The notes under the pieces are model-generated. The model did no database searches, was not told the DNA's origin, and saw nothing but the letters and a program-made list of their open reading frames with translations. A DNA stretch of 34,732 bases from Reyranella sp. (lineage in GTDB: Bacteria > Pseudomonadota > Alphaproteobacteria > Reyranellales > Reyranellaceae): positions 1-34,732 of the forward strand of contig NZ_SCVH01000139.1 in assembly GCF_004296935.1 (NCBI RefSeq), given 5' to 3'. Made by a program: the position numbers and the translations under genes. Below, one piece after another: positions 6,508 through 13,367 of this stretch (positions are counted from its first letter, which is position 1; each line of letters starts with the position of its first letter).

Positions 6508-7479
6508 CTATTCCGGCTTGGCGCCGGAGGCTTTGACCACGGGTGTCCATTTGTCGATCTCCGACTGGATGAAGCGCGTGACCTCGGCCGGAGTCATGGT
6601 GCTGCCCTCGGCGCCGATCTCCTCCCAGCGCTTGAGGACGGCCGGTTCCTTCAACACGGCCTGCATCTCGCGGGCCAATCGGTCGACGATAGGCGCCGGT
6701 GTCTTGGCCGGCACGGAGATTCCAAACCAGGAATAGGAGATGAGGTCGGGATACCCGGACTCCTTCATGGTCGGCACGTCGGGAAAGGCGGGGCTGCGCA
6801 CGTCGCTGCTGACGGCCAGCGCCCGGACCTTGCCCGCCTTGATGTGCGGTGCTGCCGAGGGGAGCGAGTCGAACATCGACGGCACGTTGCCCGCGATGGT
6901 GTCGATCATGGCAGGGCCCGCGCCGCGATAGGGCACGTGGACCATCTCCGCGCCGATCACCTGCTGCAGCCGCGCGCCCAGCAGATGATTGCTCGAGCCC
7001 GCGCCCGAGGTGGCGAAGGTGAGCTTGCCCGGATTGGCCTTGGCGTAGGCGACGTACTCCTTGAACGTCCTGGCCTCGAAGGTCGGATTGACGACGAGGA
7101 CGCTCGGGTTGCGCGAGGCGATCGAGATATGGATGAAGTCGCCCATCGGATCGAAGTCGCCGCCGCCATAGAGCGTGGGCGAGATCGAGAGGCCGGAGAT
7201 CACCGACATCAGCAGCGTGTAGCCGTCGGGCGCCGCCTTGGCGACCAGCGCCGTACCGACCATGGCGCCCTTGCCGGGCTTGTTGTCGACGATGATGTTC
7301 TGGCCGAGTTGCTTGCCGAGATATTCCGCGACCATGCGGGCGACCACGTCGGTCGTTCCGCCGGGTGCATAGGGCACGACGAGCTTGATCGGCTTGGACG
7401 GCCAGGCCTGTGTCTGGGCGCTGGCGGGCAGTGCAACTGCGGCCAGCGCGGAGGTAACGAATGTGCGGCGAGGGATCAT
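6508..7479 (-). CDS. Tripartite tricarboxylate transporter (Bug/TctC) family periplasmic binding protein
   Basis: A 323-residue extracytoplasmic binding protein. The start at 7479 gives MIPRRTFVTSALAAVALPASAQ: a twin-arginine-like signal (RRTF) with a cleavage site around ASA-Q. Bug-family landmarks follow: WPSKPIKLVVPYAPGGTTDVVAR, the ligand-cradling 'APGG' loop, a DNKPGKGAMVGT segment, FATSGAGSSNH, MVHVPYRGAGPAM, and FPDVPTMKESGYP. These proteins bind carboxylates or other small organic acids and amides. No TctA/TctB membrane genes are nearby, as is common for orphan Bug proteins, so the transport partner or sensing role is unknown. It is the first gene of a pair with the RidA-fold protein and starts only 20 bp from the divergent acyl-CoA synthetase gene. 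An ATG farther upstream would overlap that gene and is not used. Confidence 0.92.
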   Translation of the reverse strand: MIPRRTFVTSALAAVALPASAQTQAWPSKPIKLVVPYAPGGTTDVVARMVAEYLGKQLGQNIIVDNKPGKGAMVGTALVAKAAPDGYTLLMSVISGLSISPTLYGGGDFDPMGDFIHISIASRNPSVLVVNPTFEARTFKEYVAYAKANPGKLTFATSGAGSSNHLLGARLQQVIGAEMVHVPYRGAGPAMIDTIAGNVPSMFDSLPSAAPHIKAGKVRALAVSSDVRSPAFPDVPTMKESGYPDLISYSWFGISVPAKTPAPIVDRLAREMQAVLKEPAVLKRWEEIGAEGSTMTPAEVTRFIQSEIDKWTPVVKASGAKPE

Positions 7480-7483
7480 GTGC

Positions 7484-7495
7484 CGAGTATACTCG
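7484..7495. promoter_or_regulatory. 12-bp palindrome between two divergent start codons (candidate operator)
   Basis: CGAGTATACTCG is a perfect palindrome occupying most of the 20-bp gap between the start codons at 7479 (minus) and 7500 (plus). The core is AT-rich in a GC-rich region. Promoters for both genes would have to lie inside the opposite coding sequence, so a regulator bound here could control both. Confidence 0.4.
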
Positions 7496-7499
7496 CCGC

Positions 7500-9596
7500 A
7501 TGAGCGACCCAAAGAATCTCTTCGCAGCCCTGTTCGAGCCAAAACGCATCGCCCTGATCGGAGCGTCGGCTGATCCCGCCAAGACGACGTCGCGGCCGCA
7601 GCGTTTCCTGCGCAAGCATGGCTTCACCGGCGAGATCCTTCCGGTGAATCCCTCGCGCAGCGAAATCCTGGGCGAGATGGCTTTTAAGGACCTGGCATCC
7701 ATCCCGGGCGAGATCGACCATGCCTATATCCTGCTGAATGGCGCCGCGGCCGTGGCGGCCCTCGCGGACTGCGGCAAGCGTGGCGTGAAGGTGGCCTCCA
7801 TCCTGGCCGGCGGCTTTGCCGATGCCGGCGGCGCAGGCGCCTCGCTGCAGGACGACCTTGCGCGCATCGTGGCCGAGACCGGCATCCGGCTGGTCGGGCC
7901 CAACAGCATCGGCACGGTGAGCACCCAGCCGCCCATGGTGCTGACGGCCAATGCCGCCTTCGCCATCGACAGGCTGCGCACCGGGCGCTGGGCCGTCGTC
8001 AGCCAGAGCGGAAGCCTGATCGGCGCCCTGCTGTCGCGGGCCGATGCGCGCGGCATCGGTTTTTCGCGGCTGATCTCGGTCGGCAACGAAGTCGATCTCG
8101 CCGTCGGCGAAGTCGCCGATCTGATGGTGGACGATCCGAAGACGGACGCGATCCTGCTGTTCATGGAGACCTTGCGCGATGGAGACCGTCTCGCCCGCGC
8201 CGCGCGCCGCGCCCATGCCGCCGGCAAGCCGGTGATCGCCTACAAGCTCGGCCGGTCGGAGATTGGCCAGGAGCTTGCGAAGTCGCACACCGGCGCCATT
8301 GCCGGTTCCGATGCGACGTTCGATGCCTTCTGCCGCCGTCATGGCATCGCCCGCGTGTCGATGTTCGAATCGCTGATCGATGTGCCGGCGTTGCTGGTCG
8401 ACAGGCCTCCCGCGCGCGGCACGCGCGTCGCCGTGGCGACCACGACCGGCGGCGGTGCCGCCATGGTGGTCGACAACATGGCGATGGCGGGCCTCGACAT
8501 CGCCGACCCGCCGCGGGCGCTGGTCGAGTGGCTAAAGCCGCTCGGCATTGCCGCGGGCGAGGGCAAGCTGATCGATCTCACCCTGGCCGGCGCCAAGCCC
8601 GAGATCGTGGCCGGCACCATCGAGCGGCTGCTGGCCGACGACGGCAACGACGCGGTGATCTTCGTCGTGGGATCGTCGGCCCAGTTCAACCCCGAGCTGG
8701 CGGTCGAGCCGCTGCTGCGCTTTGCCCGCACCGCCAAGCCCTTCGCCGTCTCGCTGACGCCGTCGGCGGAAAAGTCGCTCGCCCTGCTGACGGCGGCCGG
8801 CGTGCCCGCCTTTCGCCATCCCGAATCCTGCAGCGAGGCGATGGCCCTCTGCCTGCTGCGTCCGGCGCCGCAGCCCTTGCCCGTTTTGGCCGAACCGTCG
8901 CGCGCGTCGCTCGATGCGCTCGAAGCGGGCCGCGTCAACGGCTTCGACGAGCGCCGGGCGGCCGATCTCTTTGGCGCGCTGGGCGTGCCCATGGCCAGGT
9001 CGCTTGCGATCCCCGACGCCAAGCGGGTCGTTGCCGCCGTGGCCGAAATCGGCGCGCCGGTGGTGCTGAAAATCCTGTCGGCCGATATCGCGCACAAGAC
9101 CGAGGCCGGCGGTGTGGCCCTGGGCCTGATGGATGGCCCGGCCGCCGCCGTCGCTGCGCGCGAGATCGAGCGGCGCGTAAAAGCCCATTCGCCTGGAGCG
9201 AAGCTCGACGGCTTCCTGATCCAGAAGATGGAGCGCGGCCTCGCCGAGGTGATCCTGGGTTTTCGCCGCGACCCACTGGTGGGACCGACCATCACCGTCG
9301 GTCTCGGTGGCGTGCTGGCCGAGATCTACAAGGACGCGTCGACGCGGATTGCCCCGGTCGACGAGGCCGAGGCGCGCGAGATGATCGATGAAGTAAAAGG
9401 CCTCGCCACCATTCGCGGCTATCGCAACCTGCCGCGCGGCGACGTGGCGGCGCTGGCAAGAACCATCGCGGCCTTCTCGACCCTGGCGCACAAGGCCTTT
9501 GCCGATGTCTCGGAGGCGGAGATCAATCCGCTGCTGGTCAAGGGCGACGGCGAAGGCGTCGTCGCCGTCGATGGGTTGGTCGTGCTGCACAGTTGA
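7500..9596 (+). CDS. Acetate--CoA ligase (ADP-forming)-family acyl-CoA synthetase, fused alpha and beta parts
   Basis: A 698-residue protein. From N- to C-terminus: CoA-binding Rossmann domain starting MSDPKNLFAALFEPKRIALIGAS (about 1-135, with LVGPNSIG at 131-138); succinyl-CoA-ligase-like domains with WAVVSQSGSL at 164-173 and the phosphohistidine loop KSHTGAIAGSD with H263; then an ATP-grasp half from about residue 470 (KILSADIAHKTEAGGVALGL, FLIQKM, GLGGVLAEIYKD, then EINPLLV near the end). The family couples acyl-CoA cleavage to ADP phosphorylation through a histidine phosphate, or works in reverse as an acyl-CoA synthetase; fused forms also include pimeloyl-, malate- or feruloyl-CoA-type ligases. 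The substrate is not readable. The ATG at 7500 is preferred to an in-frame site at 7461 that lies in the divergent gene. The gene ends at a five-hairpin repeat and converges on phenylalanine hydroxylase. Confidence 0.9.
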   Translation: MSDPKNLFAALFEPKRIALIGASADPAKTTSRPQRFLRKHGFTGEILPVNPSRSEILGEMAFKDLASIPGEIDHAYILLNGAAAVAALADCGKRGVKVASILAGGFADAGGAGASLQDDLARIVAETGIRLVGPNSIGTVSTQPPMVLTANAAFAIDRLRTGRWAVVSQSGSLIGALLSRADARGIGFSRLISVGNEVDLAVGEVADLMVDDPKTDAILLFMETLRDGDRLARAARRAHAAGKPVIAYKLGRSEIGQELAKSHTGAIAGSDATFDAFCRRHGIARVSMFESLIDVPALLVDRPPARGTRVAVATTTGGGAAMVVDNMAMAGLDIADPPRALVEWLKPLGIAAGEGKLIDLTLAGAKPEIVAGTIERLLADDGNDAVIFVVGSSAQFNPELAVEPLLRFARTAKPFAVSLTPSAEKSLALLTAAGVPAFRHPESCSEAMALCLLRPAPQPLPVLAEPSRASLDALEAGRVNGFDERRAADLFGALGVPMARSLAIPDAKRVVAAVAEIGAPVVLKILSADIAHKTEAGGVALGLMDGPAAAVAAREIERRVKAHSPGAKLDGFLIQKMERGLAEVILGFRRDPLVGPTITVGLGGVLAEIYKDASTRIAPVDEAEAREMIDEVKGLATIRGYRNLPRGDVAALARTIAAFSTLAHKAFADVSEAEINPLLVKGDGEGVVAVDGLVVLHS

Positions 9597-9605
9597 AATC
9601 ACTCT

Positions 9606-9720
9606 CCTCCCCCGTCTGCGGGGGAGGTGTCGGCGTCCTACGCCGACGGAGGGGGTCATGAACCCCATCGCCCTCGTAAGACGAGGGCACTTCCCCTTCG
9701 CGGACTCCGCGAAGGGGAAG
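9606..9720. repeat. Five-hairpin intergenic repeat, copy 2
   Basis: The arms are 9606-9613/9620-9627 (CCTCCCCC/GGGGGAGG), 9629-9635/9641-9647, 9652-9656/9662-9666 (GGGGT/ACCCC around CATGA), 9670-9677/9681-9688 (8 bp), and 9690-9704/9706-9720 (15 bp, CTTCCCCTTCGCGGA type). This is the reverse-oriented relative of 211-322. It lies between two convergent genes. The last hairpin is long and stable enough to act as a terminator on either strand, although no T-run follows it. Confidence 0.85.
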
Positions 9721-9728
9721 AGAATGAT

Positions 9729-10475
9729 CTAATGGGCGGCCGGCCGGTCCAGGAGCTGGCGGAAATCGTCGAGGATGAAATAGGTCGGCTGCAGCTTGTC
9801 GATCTCGTAGGGCCGCTGCATGGCCGTCGCTGCATCGAACGACAGGCGCTCGACGCCATCGCCTTCGATCGCGTGCTTCACTTCAGCGGCCGAGGACAGG
9901 ATGCCGGCGCCATAGGCTTTCAGGCCCTTGGCCGTGCGGATCAGGCCGAATTCGACGGTGAACCAGTAGAGCCGGGCCAGGCGATCGATGTTCTCCGGCC
10001 CGGCCGCGATGGCGCGCCGGCCATAGGCCTGCATGAAGTCGGCGAACACCGGATCGGTGAGCAGCGGCACATGGCCGAAGAAGTCGTGGAACAGATCGGG
10101 CTCGACCAGATAGTCGAGTTCGGCGCGCGTGCGGATCCACACCGTCACCGGAAAGCGTCGGTGGGCAAGATGATCGTAGAAGGCGGCGTCGGGGATCAGG
10201 CCCGGCACGCCGACGAGGCGCCAGCCGGTGAGCGGCATCAGCCGGGCGTTGATCGCCTCGAAATCCGGGATGGTGTCGCCGATGCCGAGCGAGTCGAGGC
10301 CGCGCAGGAATTCGTCACAGGCGTAGTGGCGGGCGAGCGCGGTCTGGCGCTCGACGAGGATCCGCCACACGGCCTGATCCTCGGCTGAATAGAGGTCGGC
10401 GTGCTGCGGCACGGTCCAGTCCGGTGCCATGCCGAGGTAGTCGCCGCGCAGGTTCTCGAGAGGGGCGATGTTCAT
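9729..10475 (-). CDS. phhA: Phenylalanine 4-monooxygenase (phenylalanine hydroxylase)
   Basis: A 248-residue iron- and pterin-dependent aromatic amino acid hydroxylase that converts phenylalanine to tyrosine, the first step of Phe catabolism. The facial iron triad is visible: H130 and H135 in DLFHDFFGHVPLL, and E175 in YWFTVEFGL. The pterin-site PGLIP region is at 91-95. The N-terminus (DWTVPQHADLYSAEDQAVWRILVERQ) is that of bacterial single-domain enzymes. The start is set at 10475, giving a normal bacterial length and leaving a 110-bp divergent promoter region. An ATG at 10556 would add 27 residues of unlikely composition, and 10691 lies inside the Lrp gene. It is divergent from an Lrp/AsnC regulator gene, an arrangement in which the regulator often controls the hydroxylase in response to aromatic amino acids. 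Confidence 0.95.
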   Translation of the reverse strand: MNIAPLENLRGDYLGMAPDWTVPQHADLYSAEDQAVWRILVERQTALARHYACDEFLRGLDSLGIGDTIPDFEAINARLMPLTGWRLVGVPGLIPDAAFYDHLAHRRFPVTVWIRTRAELDYLVEPDLFHDFFGHVPLLTDPVFADFMQAYGRRAIAAGPENIDRLARLYWFTVEFGLIRTAKGLKAYGAGILSSAAEVKHAIEGDGVERLSFDAATAMQRPYEIDKLQPTYFILDDFRQLLDRPAAH

Positions 10476-10540
10476 GCCCTGAATATGAGGGCAGGGCGGC
10501 GGTGAATCCTCGCGAAGTTGGCCTGTAAGAAGGATCGTTT

Positions 10541-10579
10541 TGGAGGTATTCTCCATGAAATGATCATTCAATAGTGAAT
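10541..10579. promoter_or_regulatory. AT-rich dyad cluster between phhA and the Lrp gene (candidate regulator sites)
   Basis: Three short dyads are packed into 39 bp: TGGAG/CTCCA (10541-10545/10551-10555), the perfect palindrome AATGATCATT (10559-10568), and ATTCA/TGAAT (10566-10570/10575-10579). The patch is much more AT-rich than its surroundings. Lrp-type proteins bind several weak, AT-rich dyads in phase, and this is the only AT-rich stretch between the divergent genes. Confidence 0.5.
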
Positions 10580-10585
10580 TATGCC

Positions 10586-11101
10586 ATGATTGAACTCGAT
10601 GACATCGACAGACGCATCGTGGCGGCGCTCCAGGCCGAGGGCCGGCTGCCGATGGTCGATCTTGCCGAGCGGGTCGGACTTTCCCCCACACCCTGCCAGC
10701 GGCGCGTGAAGCGGCTGGAGGAAGAGGGCGTGATCGGCCGCTATGCAGCCCTCGTGTCGCCGCAGGCGATGGGGCTCGGCCTGCAGGCGCTGGTCCAGAT
10801 CACGCTCGAGGATCACTCCGAAAAGACCGTCGAGGCCTTCGAGGCGGCGATCCGCGCCCGGCCGGAGGTCGTGGCCTGCTACGCCGTGACTGGCGACATG
10901 GACTTCCAGGTCCATGTCTTCGCCCCCGACCTCGCGAGCTTCAGCGAGTTCGCCATGAAGGCGCTGCTGCGCATGCCCGGCGTCAAAGGCACGCGATCCT
11001 CGTTCATCATGCAGGCGGTGAAGAGCGATCTCGCGTGGGCACCTCAGAAGGCGGCGCCCCAGGCGCCGGCCCCTCAACCGTCCGCGAGAGCGCGCAAGTA
11101 G
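10586..11101 (+). CDS. Lrp/AsnC-family transcriptional regulator
   Basis: A 171-residue regulator. An N-terminal winged helix-turn-helix is visible (IELDDIDRRIVAALQAEGRLPMVDLAERVGLSPTPCQRRVKRLEEEGVI, about residues 2-50), followed by the RAM/AsnC ligand-binding domain ending near residue 150 (AVTGDMDFQVHVFAPDL and PGVKGTRSSFIM). The last 20 residues are a Pro/Ala/Gln-rich tail not seen in compact Lrp proteins. The ATG at 10586 gives the normal opening; a GTG at 10574 would add four residues. It probably binds an amino acid and regulates the divergent phhA gene and itself through the AT-rich dyads between them. Its 3' end overlaps the converging dehydratase gene by 28 bp. Confidence 0.92.
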   Translation: MIELDDIDRRIVAALQAEGRLPMVDLAERVGLSPTPCQRRVKRLEEEGVIGRYAALVSPQAMGLGLQALVQITLEDHSEKTVEAFEAAIRARPEVVACYAVTGDMDFQVHVFAPDLASFSEFAMKALLRMPGVKGTRSSFIMQAVKSDLAWAPQKAAPQAPAPQPSARARK

Positions 11102-12030
11102 AGCGGCCGGTCGATGTTGCCGCCGCTCAGGACCAACCCGACGCGCTTGCCCGCCTGACGCTCGCGCTCCTGCATCAGGGCGGCCAGCGAGGCGGCGCCG
11201 GCGCCTTCCGTGAGCTGGTGCGTGTCCTCGTAGTAGGCGCGCATCGCTGCCATCACTTCGTTGTCGCTCACCTGCACGATGCGGTCGGCACCCTTCAGGA
11301 TCATATTCAGAGCCTCGGCATCAGGTCCGCGCACAGCCATGCCGTCGGCCATGGTGTCGGCGCTGTTGGTCGCCACGACCTTGCCCGCGGCGAAGGAGAG
11401 CGCATAGGCCGGCGCCTCGGTCGAGACGACGCCTACCACCCTGGTCGAGAGCCCCAAGGCGTCGCGCACGGCGATGACGCCGCAGATACCCGAACCGAGG
11501 CCGATCGGCACATAGACCGTGTCGAGCGAAGGGGCGGTCCGGAACAGTTCAAGGGCATAGGTGGCCACGCCGCACACCAGATCGCGATGGAAGGACGGGA
11601 CCATGGCGAGGCCGCGTTCGCCGGCAAGCCGCATCGCGGTCTCGCGTGCCGAGTCGAAATCGTGGCCGGCCTCCACCAACTCGGCGCCGAAGGCCCGCAT
11701 GGCGGCATTCTTCTCCACCGAATTGCCGAGCGGCACGACGATGGTGGCGGCAATTCCCGTGCGGGCAGCGGCGAGCGCGATGCTCTGGCCGTGGTTGCCG
11801 CGGGTGGCGCTGATCACGCCCGCGACGGCCGGTTGCTCGCGCTTCAGCCGGTCCATGTAGACCAGCCCGCCGCGCACCTTGAAGGCGCCGGTCGGCGTGT
11901 GGTTCTCGTGCTTTACCCAGACCTCGCAGCCGGTGCGTCGCGCCAGCAGGGGCCAGGCATACTGCGGGGTGGGCGGCATGGCGGCGTAGACGATGGCGGC
12001 CGCGTCTTCGACATCCTGGAGGGACAACAT
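11074..12030 (-). CDS. Threonine dehydratase-like PLP enzyme (fold type II)
   Basis: A 318-residue catabolic-size enzyme of the serine/threonine dehydratase family, lacking the C-terminal ACT domain of biosynthetic IlvA. The Schiff-base lysine is K51 in HENHTPTGAFKVRGG. The ATRGNHGQSIALAA loop that contacts the substrate carboxylate follows, as does the phosphate-binding glycine loop VPIGLGSGICG. The likely reaction is deamination of a beta-hydroxy amino acid (threonine, serine or 3-hydroxyaspartate) to a 2-keto acid; the ENHTPTGAFK variant (rather than ENLQ.TGSFK) leaves the substrate uncertain. The ATG at 12030 has no clear ribosome site but gives the family start (MLSLQDVEDAA). It is divergent from an M20 amidohydrolase with 48 bp between starts. 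A much longer open frame runs upstream opposite that gene and is a shadow. Confidence 0.87.
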   Translation of the reverse strand: MLSLQDVEDAAAIVYAAMPPTPQYAWPLLARRTGCEVWVKHENHTPTGAFKVRGGLVYMDRLKREQPAVAGVISATRGNHGQSIALAAARTGIAATIVVPLGNSVEKNAAMRAFGAELVEAGHDFDSARETAMRLAGERGLAMVPSFHRDLVCGVATYALELFRTAPSLDTVYVPIGLGSGICGVIAVRDALGLSTRVVGVVSTEAPAYALSFAAGKVVATNSADTMADGMAVRGPDAEALNMILKGADRIVQVSDNEVMAAMRAYYEDTHQLTEGAGAASLAALMQERERQAGKRVGLVLSGGNIDRPLYLRALADG

Positions 12031-12078
12031 GGTGCTACTGTGGGCTAAGATGCCCGAGGTTCCAACCGGAGTGCTTTG

Positions 12079-13260
12079 ATGCCCGTTCTTCCCCGTTCGC
12101 TCGAGATCCAGGGCGAGATTTCCGCCATTCGCCGCGACATCCATGCCCATCCCGAGCTCGCCTACGAGGAGAACCGGACCTCCGACATCGTCGCGGCCAA
12201 GCTCGCGGAATGGGGCCTCGAGGTGACGCGCGGCCTGGGCAAGACCGGCCTGGTGGGAACCTTGCGCAAGGGCAATTCGTTGAAGTCTATTGGCCTGCGT
12301 GCCGATATGGACTGCCTGCCGATGGACGAGACCAACGATTTCGAACATGCCTCCAGGAATCCCGGCCGCATGCATGCCTGCGGCCATGACGGCCACACCG
12401 CAATGCTGCTGGGCGCCGCCAAGGTGCTGAGCGAGAAGCGCGACTTCGAGGGCGCCGTCCACTTCATCTTCCAGCCGGCCGAAGAGGGCGGCGGCGGCGG
12501 CAAGGCCATGATCGACGAGGGACTGTTCGAGAAGTTTCCCTGCGATGCCGTCTTCGCCATCCACAACAAGCCCGGCTTGCCGCTGGGCATGATCGCCACC
12601 AAGCCGGGTCCGCTGCTGGCCGCGGCCGACCGCTGGGACCTGCGCATCGCCGGCAAGGGCGGCCATGCCGCGCATCCCCATCTCAGCCTCGATCCGCTGA
12701 TCGTCGCGGCCAACCTCGTGCTGTCGCTGCAGACCATCGTCAGCCGCAACATGGACCCGTTCGCCTCGTCCGTCGTCACCGTCGGCTTCGTCAAGGGCGG
12801 TTCGGCCTACAATGTCATTCCGACCGATGCCCACGTCGGCGGCACGACCCGCACCACCACTCCCGAGGCGCGCAAGCTGATCGAGGCGCGCATCCGCGAG
12901 ATCTGCGAGGGGGCTGCCAAGATGTACGGCGTCAGCATCGACGTCGAGTATCGCTATGGCTACCCGCCGACGATCAACAACGCCCAGCGCGCCGCCTTCG
13001 CCATCGACGTGGCGGCGGGCGTCTGCGGACCGCACGGCGTGCGCGACAACGTTCAGGCCAGCATGGGTGCGGAAGACTTCTCCTACATGCTGGAGAAGGT
13101 CCCGGGCGCCATGGTCTGGCTGGGCAACGGCGGCGAGGACGGCAACGGCGCGGGCCTGCACAACTCGCGCTACGACTTCAACGACATGGCGATCCCGTTC
13201 GGGGTCAGCTTCTTCGTCAATACCGTCGAACGCTTCCTCGGCGAAAAGTCCGCTGGCTGA
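12079..13260 (+). CDS. M20-family amidohydrolase (hippurate hydrolase / N-acyl amino acid deacylase type)
   Basis: A 393-residue dinuclear-metal amidohydrolase. Metal-site landmarks: RRDIHAHPELAYEE at 18-31, LRADMDCLPM at 73-82, HACGHDGHTAML with C101, H103 and H106, the catalytic and metal pair QPAEEGGGG (E135/E136), and the dimerisation-domain segment KGGHAAHPHLSLDP, where the His reaches into the partner active site. The cysteine in CGHDGH is typical of the hippuricase/IAA-amino acid hydrolase branch, which releases an acid from N-acyl amino acids. The ATG at 12079 has a CGGAG site; a TTG one codon earlier also exists. It is divergent from the dehydratase gene and is followed by a hairpin repeat, then the ABC exporter gene. 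Confidence 0.92.
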   Translation: MPVLPRSLEIQGEISAIRRDIHAHPELAYEENRTSDIVAAKLAEWGLEVTRGLGKTGLVGTLRKGNSLKSIGLRADMDCLPMDETNDFEHASRNPGRMHACGHDGHTAMLLGAAKVLSEKRDFEGAVHFIFQPAEEGGGGGKAMIDEGLFEKFPCDAVFAIHNKPGLPLGMIATKPGPLLAAADRWDLRIAGKGGHAAHPHLSLDPLIVAANLVLSLQTIVSRNMDPFASSVVTVGFVKGGSAYNVIPTDAHVGGTTRTTTPEARKLIEARIREICEGAAKMYGVSIDVEYRYGYPPTINNAQRAAFAIDVAAGVCGPHGVRDNVQASMGAEDFSYMLEKVPGAMVWLGNGGEDGNGAGLHNSRYDFNDMAIPFGVSFFVNTVERFLGEKSAG

Positions 13261-13268
13261 TGACCTTT

Positions 13269-13362
13269 GTTGTCATGCTGAGCGTAGCGAAGCATCTTTC
13301 GCGCGGCCCCAAAGGCCCTTCGCTTCGCTCGAGGGCGGGCTTAGCCCGCCCGAGGTGACAAC
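13269..13362. repeat. Dispersed-type hairpin repeat (CATGCTGAGCG family) between two co-directional genes
   Basis: Outer arms GTTGTCA (13269-13275) and TGACAAC (13356-13362) enclose a CATGCTGAGCGTAGCGAAGCATC core and a strong GGGCGGGC-TTA-GCCCGCCC hairpin. The core resembles a short repeat scattered through many proteobacterial genomes. It differs in sequence from the C-rich repeats elsewhere in the window. Its terminal part (GAGGTG) is also the Shine-Dalgarno of the exporter gene that starts at 13368. Confidence 0.7.
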
Positions 13363-13367
13363 AGTCG

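Noticed and set aside
8532-9668. Long open frame on the minus strand opposite the acyl-CoA synthetase
   Set aside because: Composition is rich in Arg, Gly, Gln and His with no recognisable domain; it is the expected shadow of a GC-rich gene.
10476-10691. Longer N-terminus for phenylalanine hydroxylase
   Set aside because: It would run into the Lrp gene and remove the promoter region; bacterial enzymes begin near 10475.
12031-13161. Upstream extension of the threonine-dehydratase frame opposite the M20 gene
   Set aside because: The extension has shadow-type composition and covers a clear amidohydrolase gene; family length and start favour 12030.
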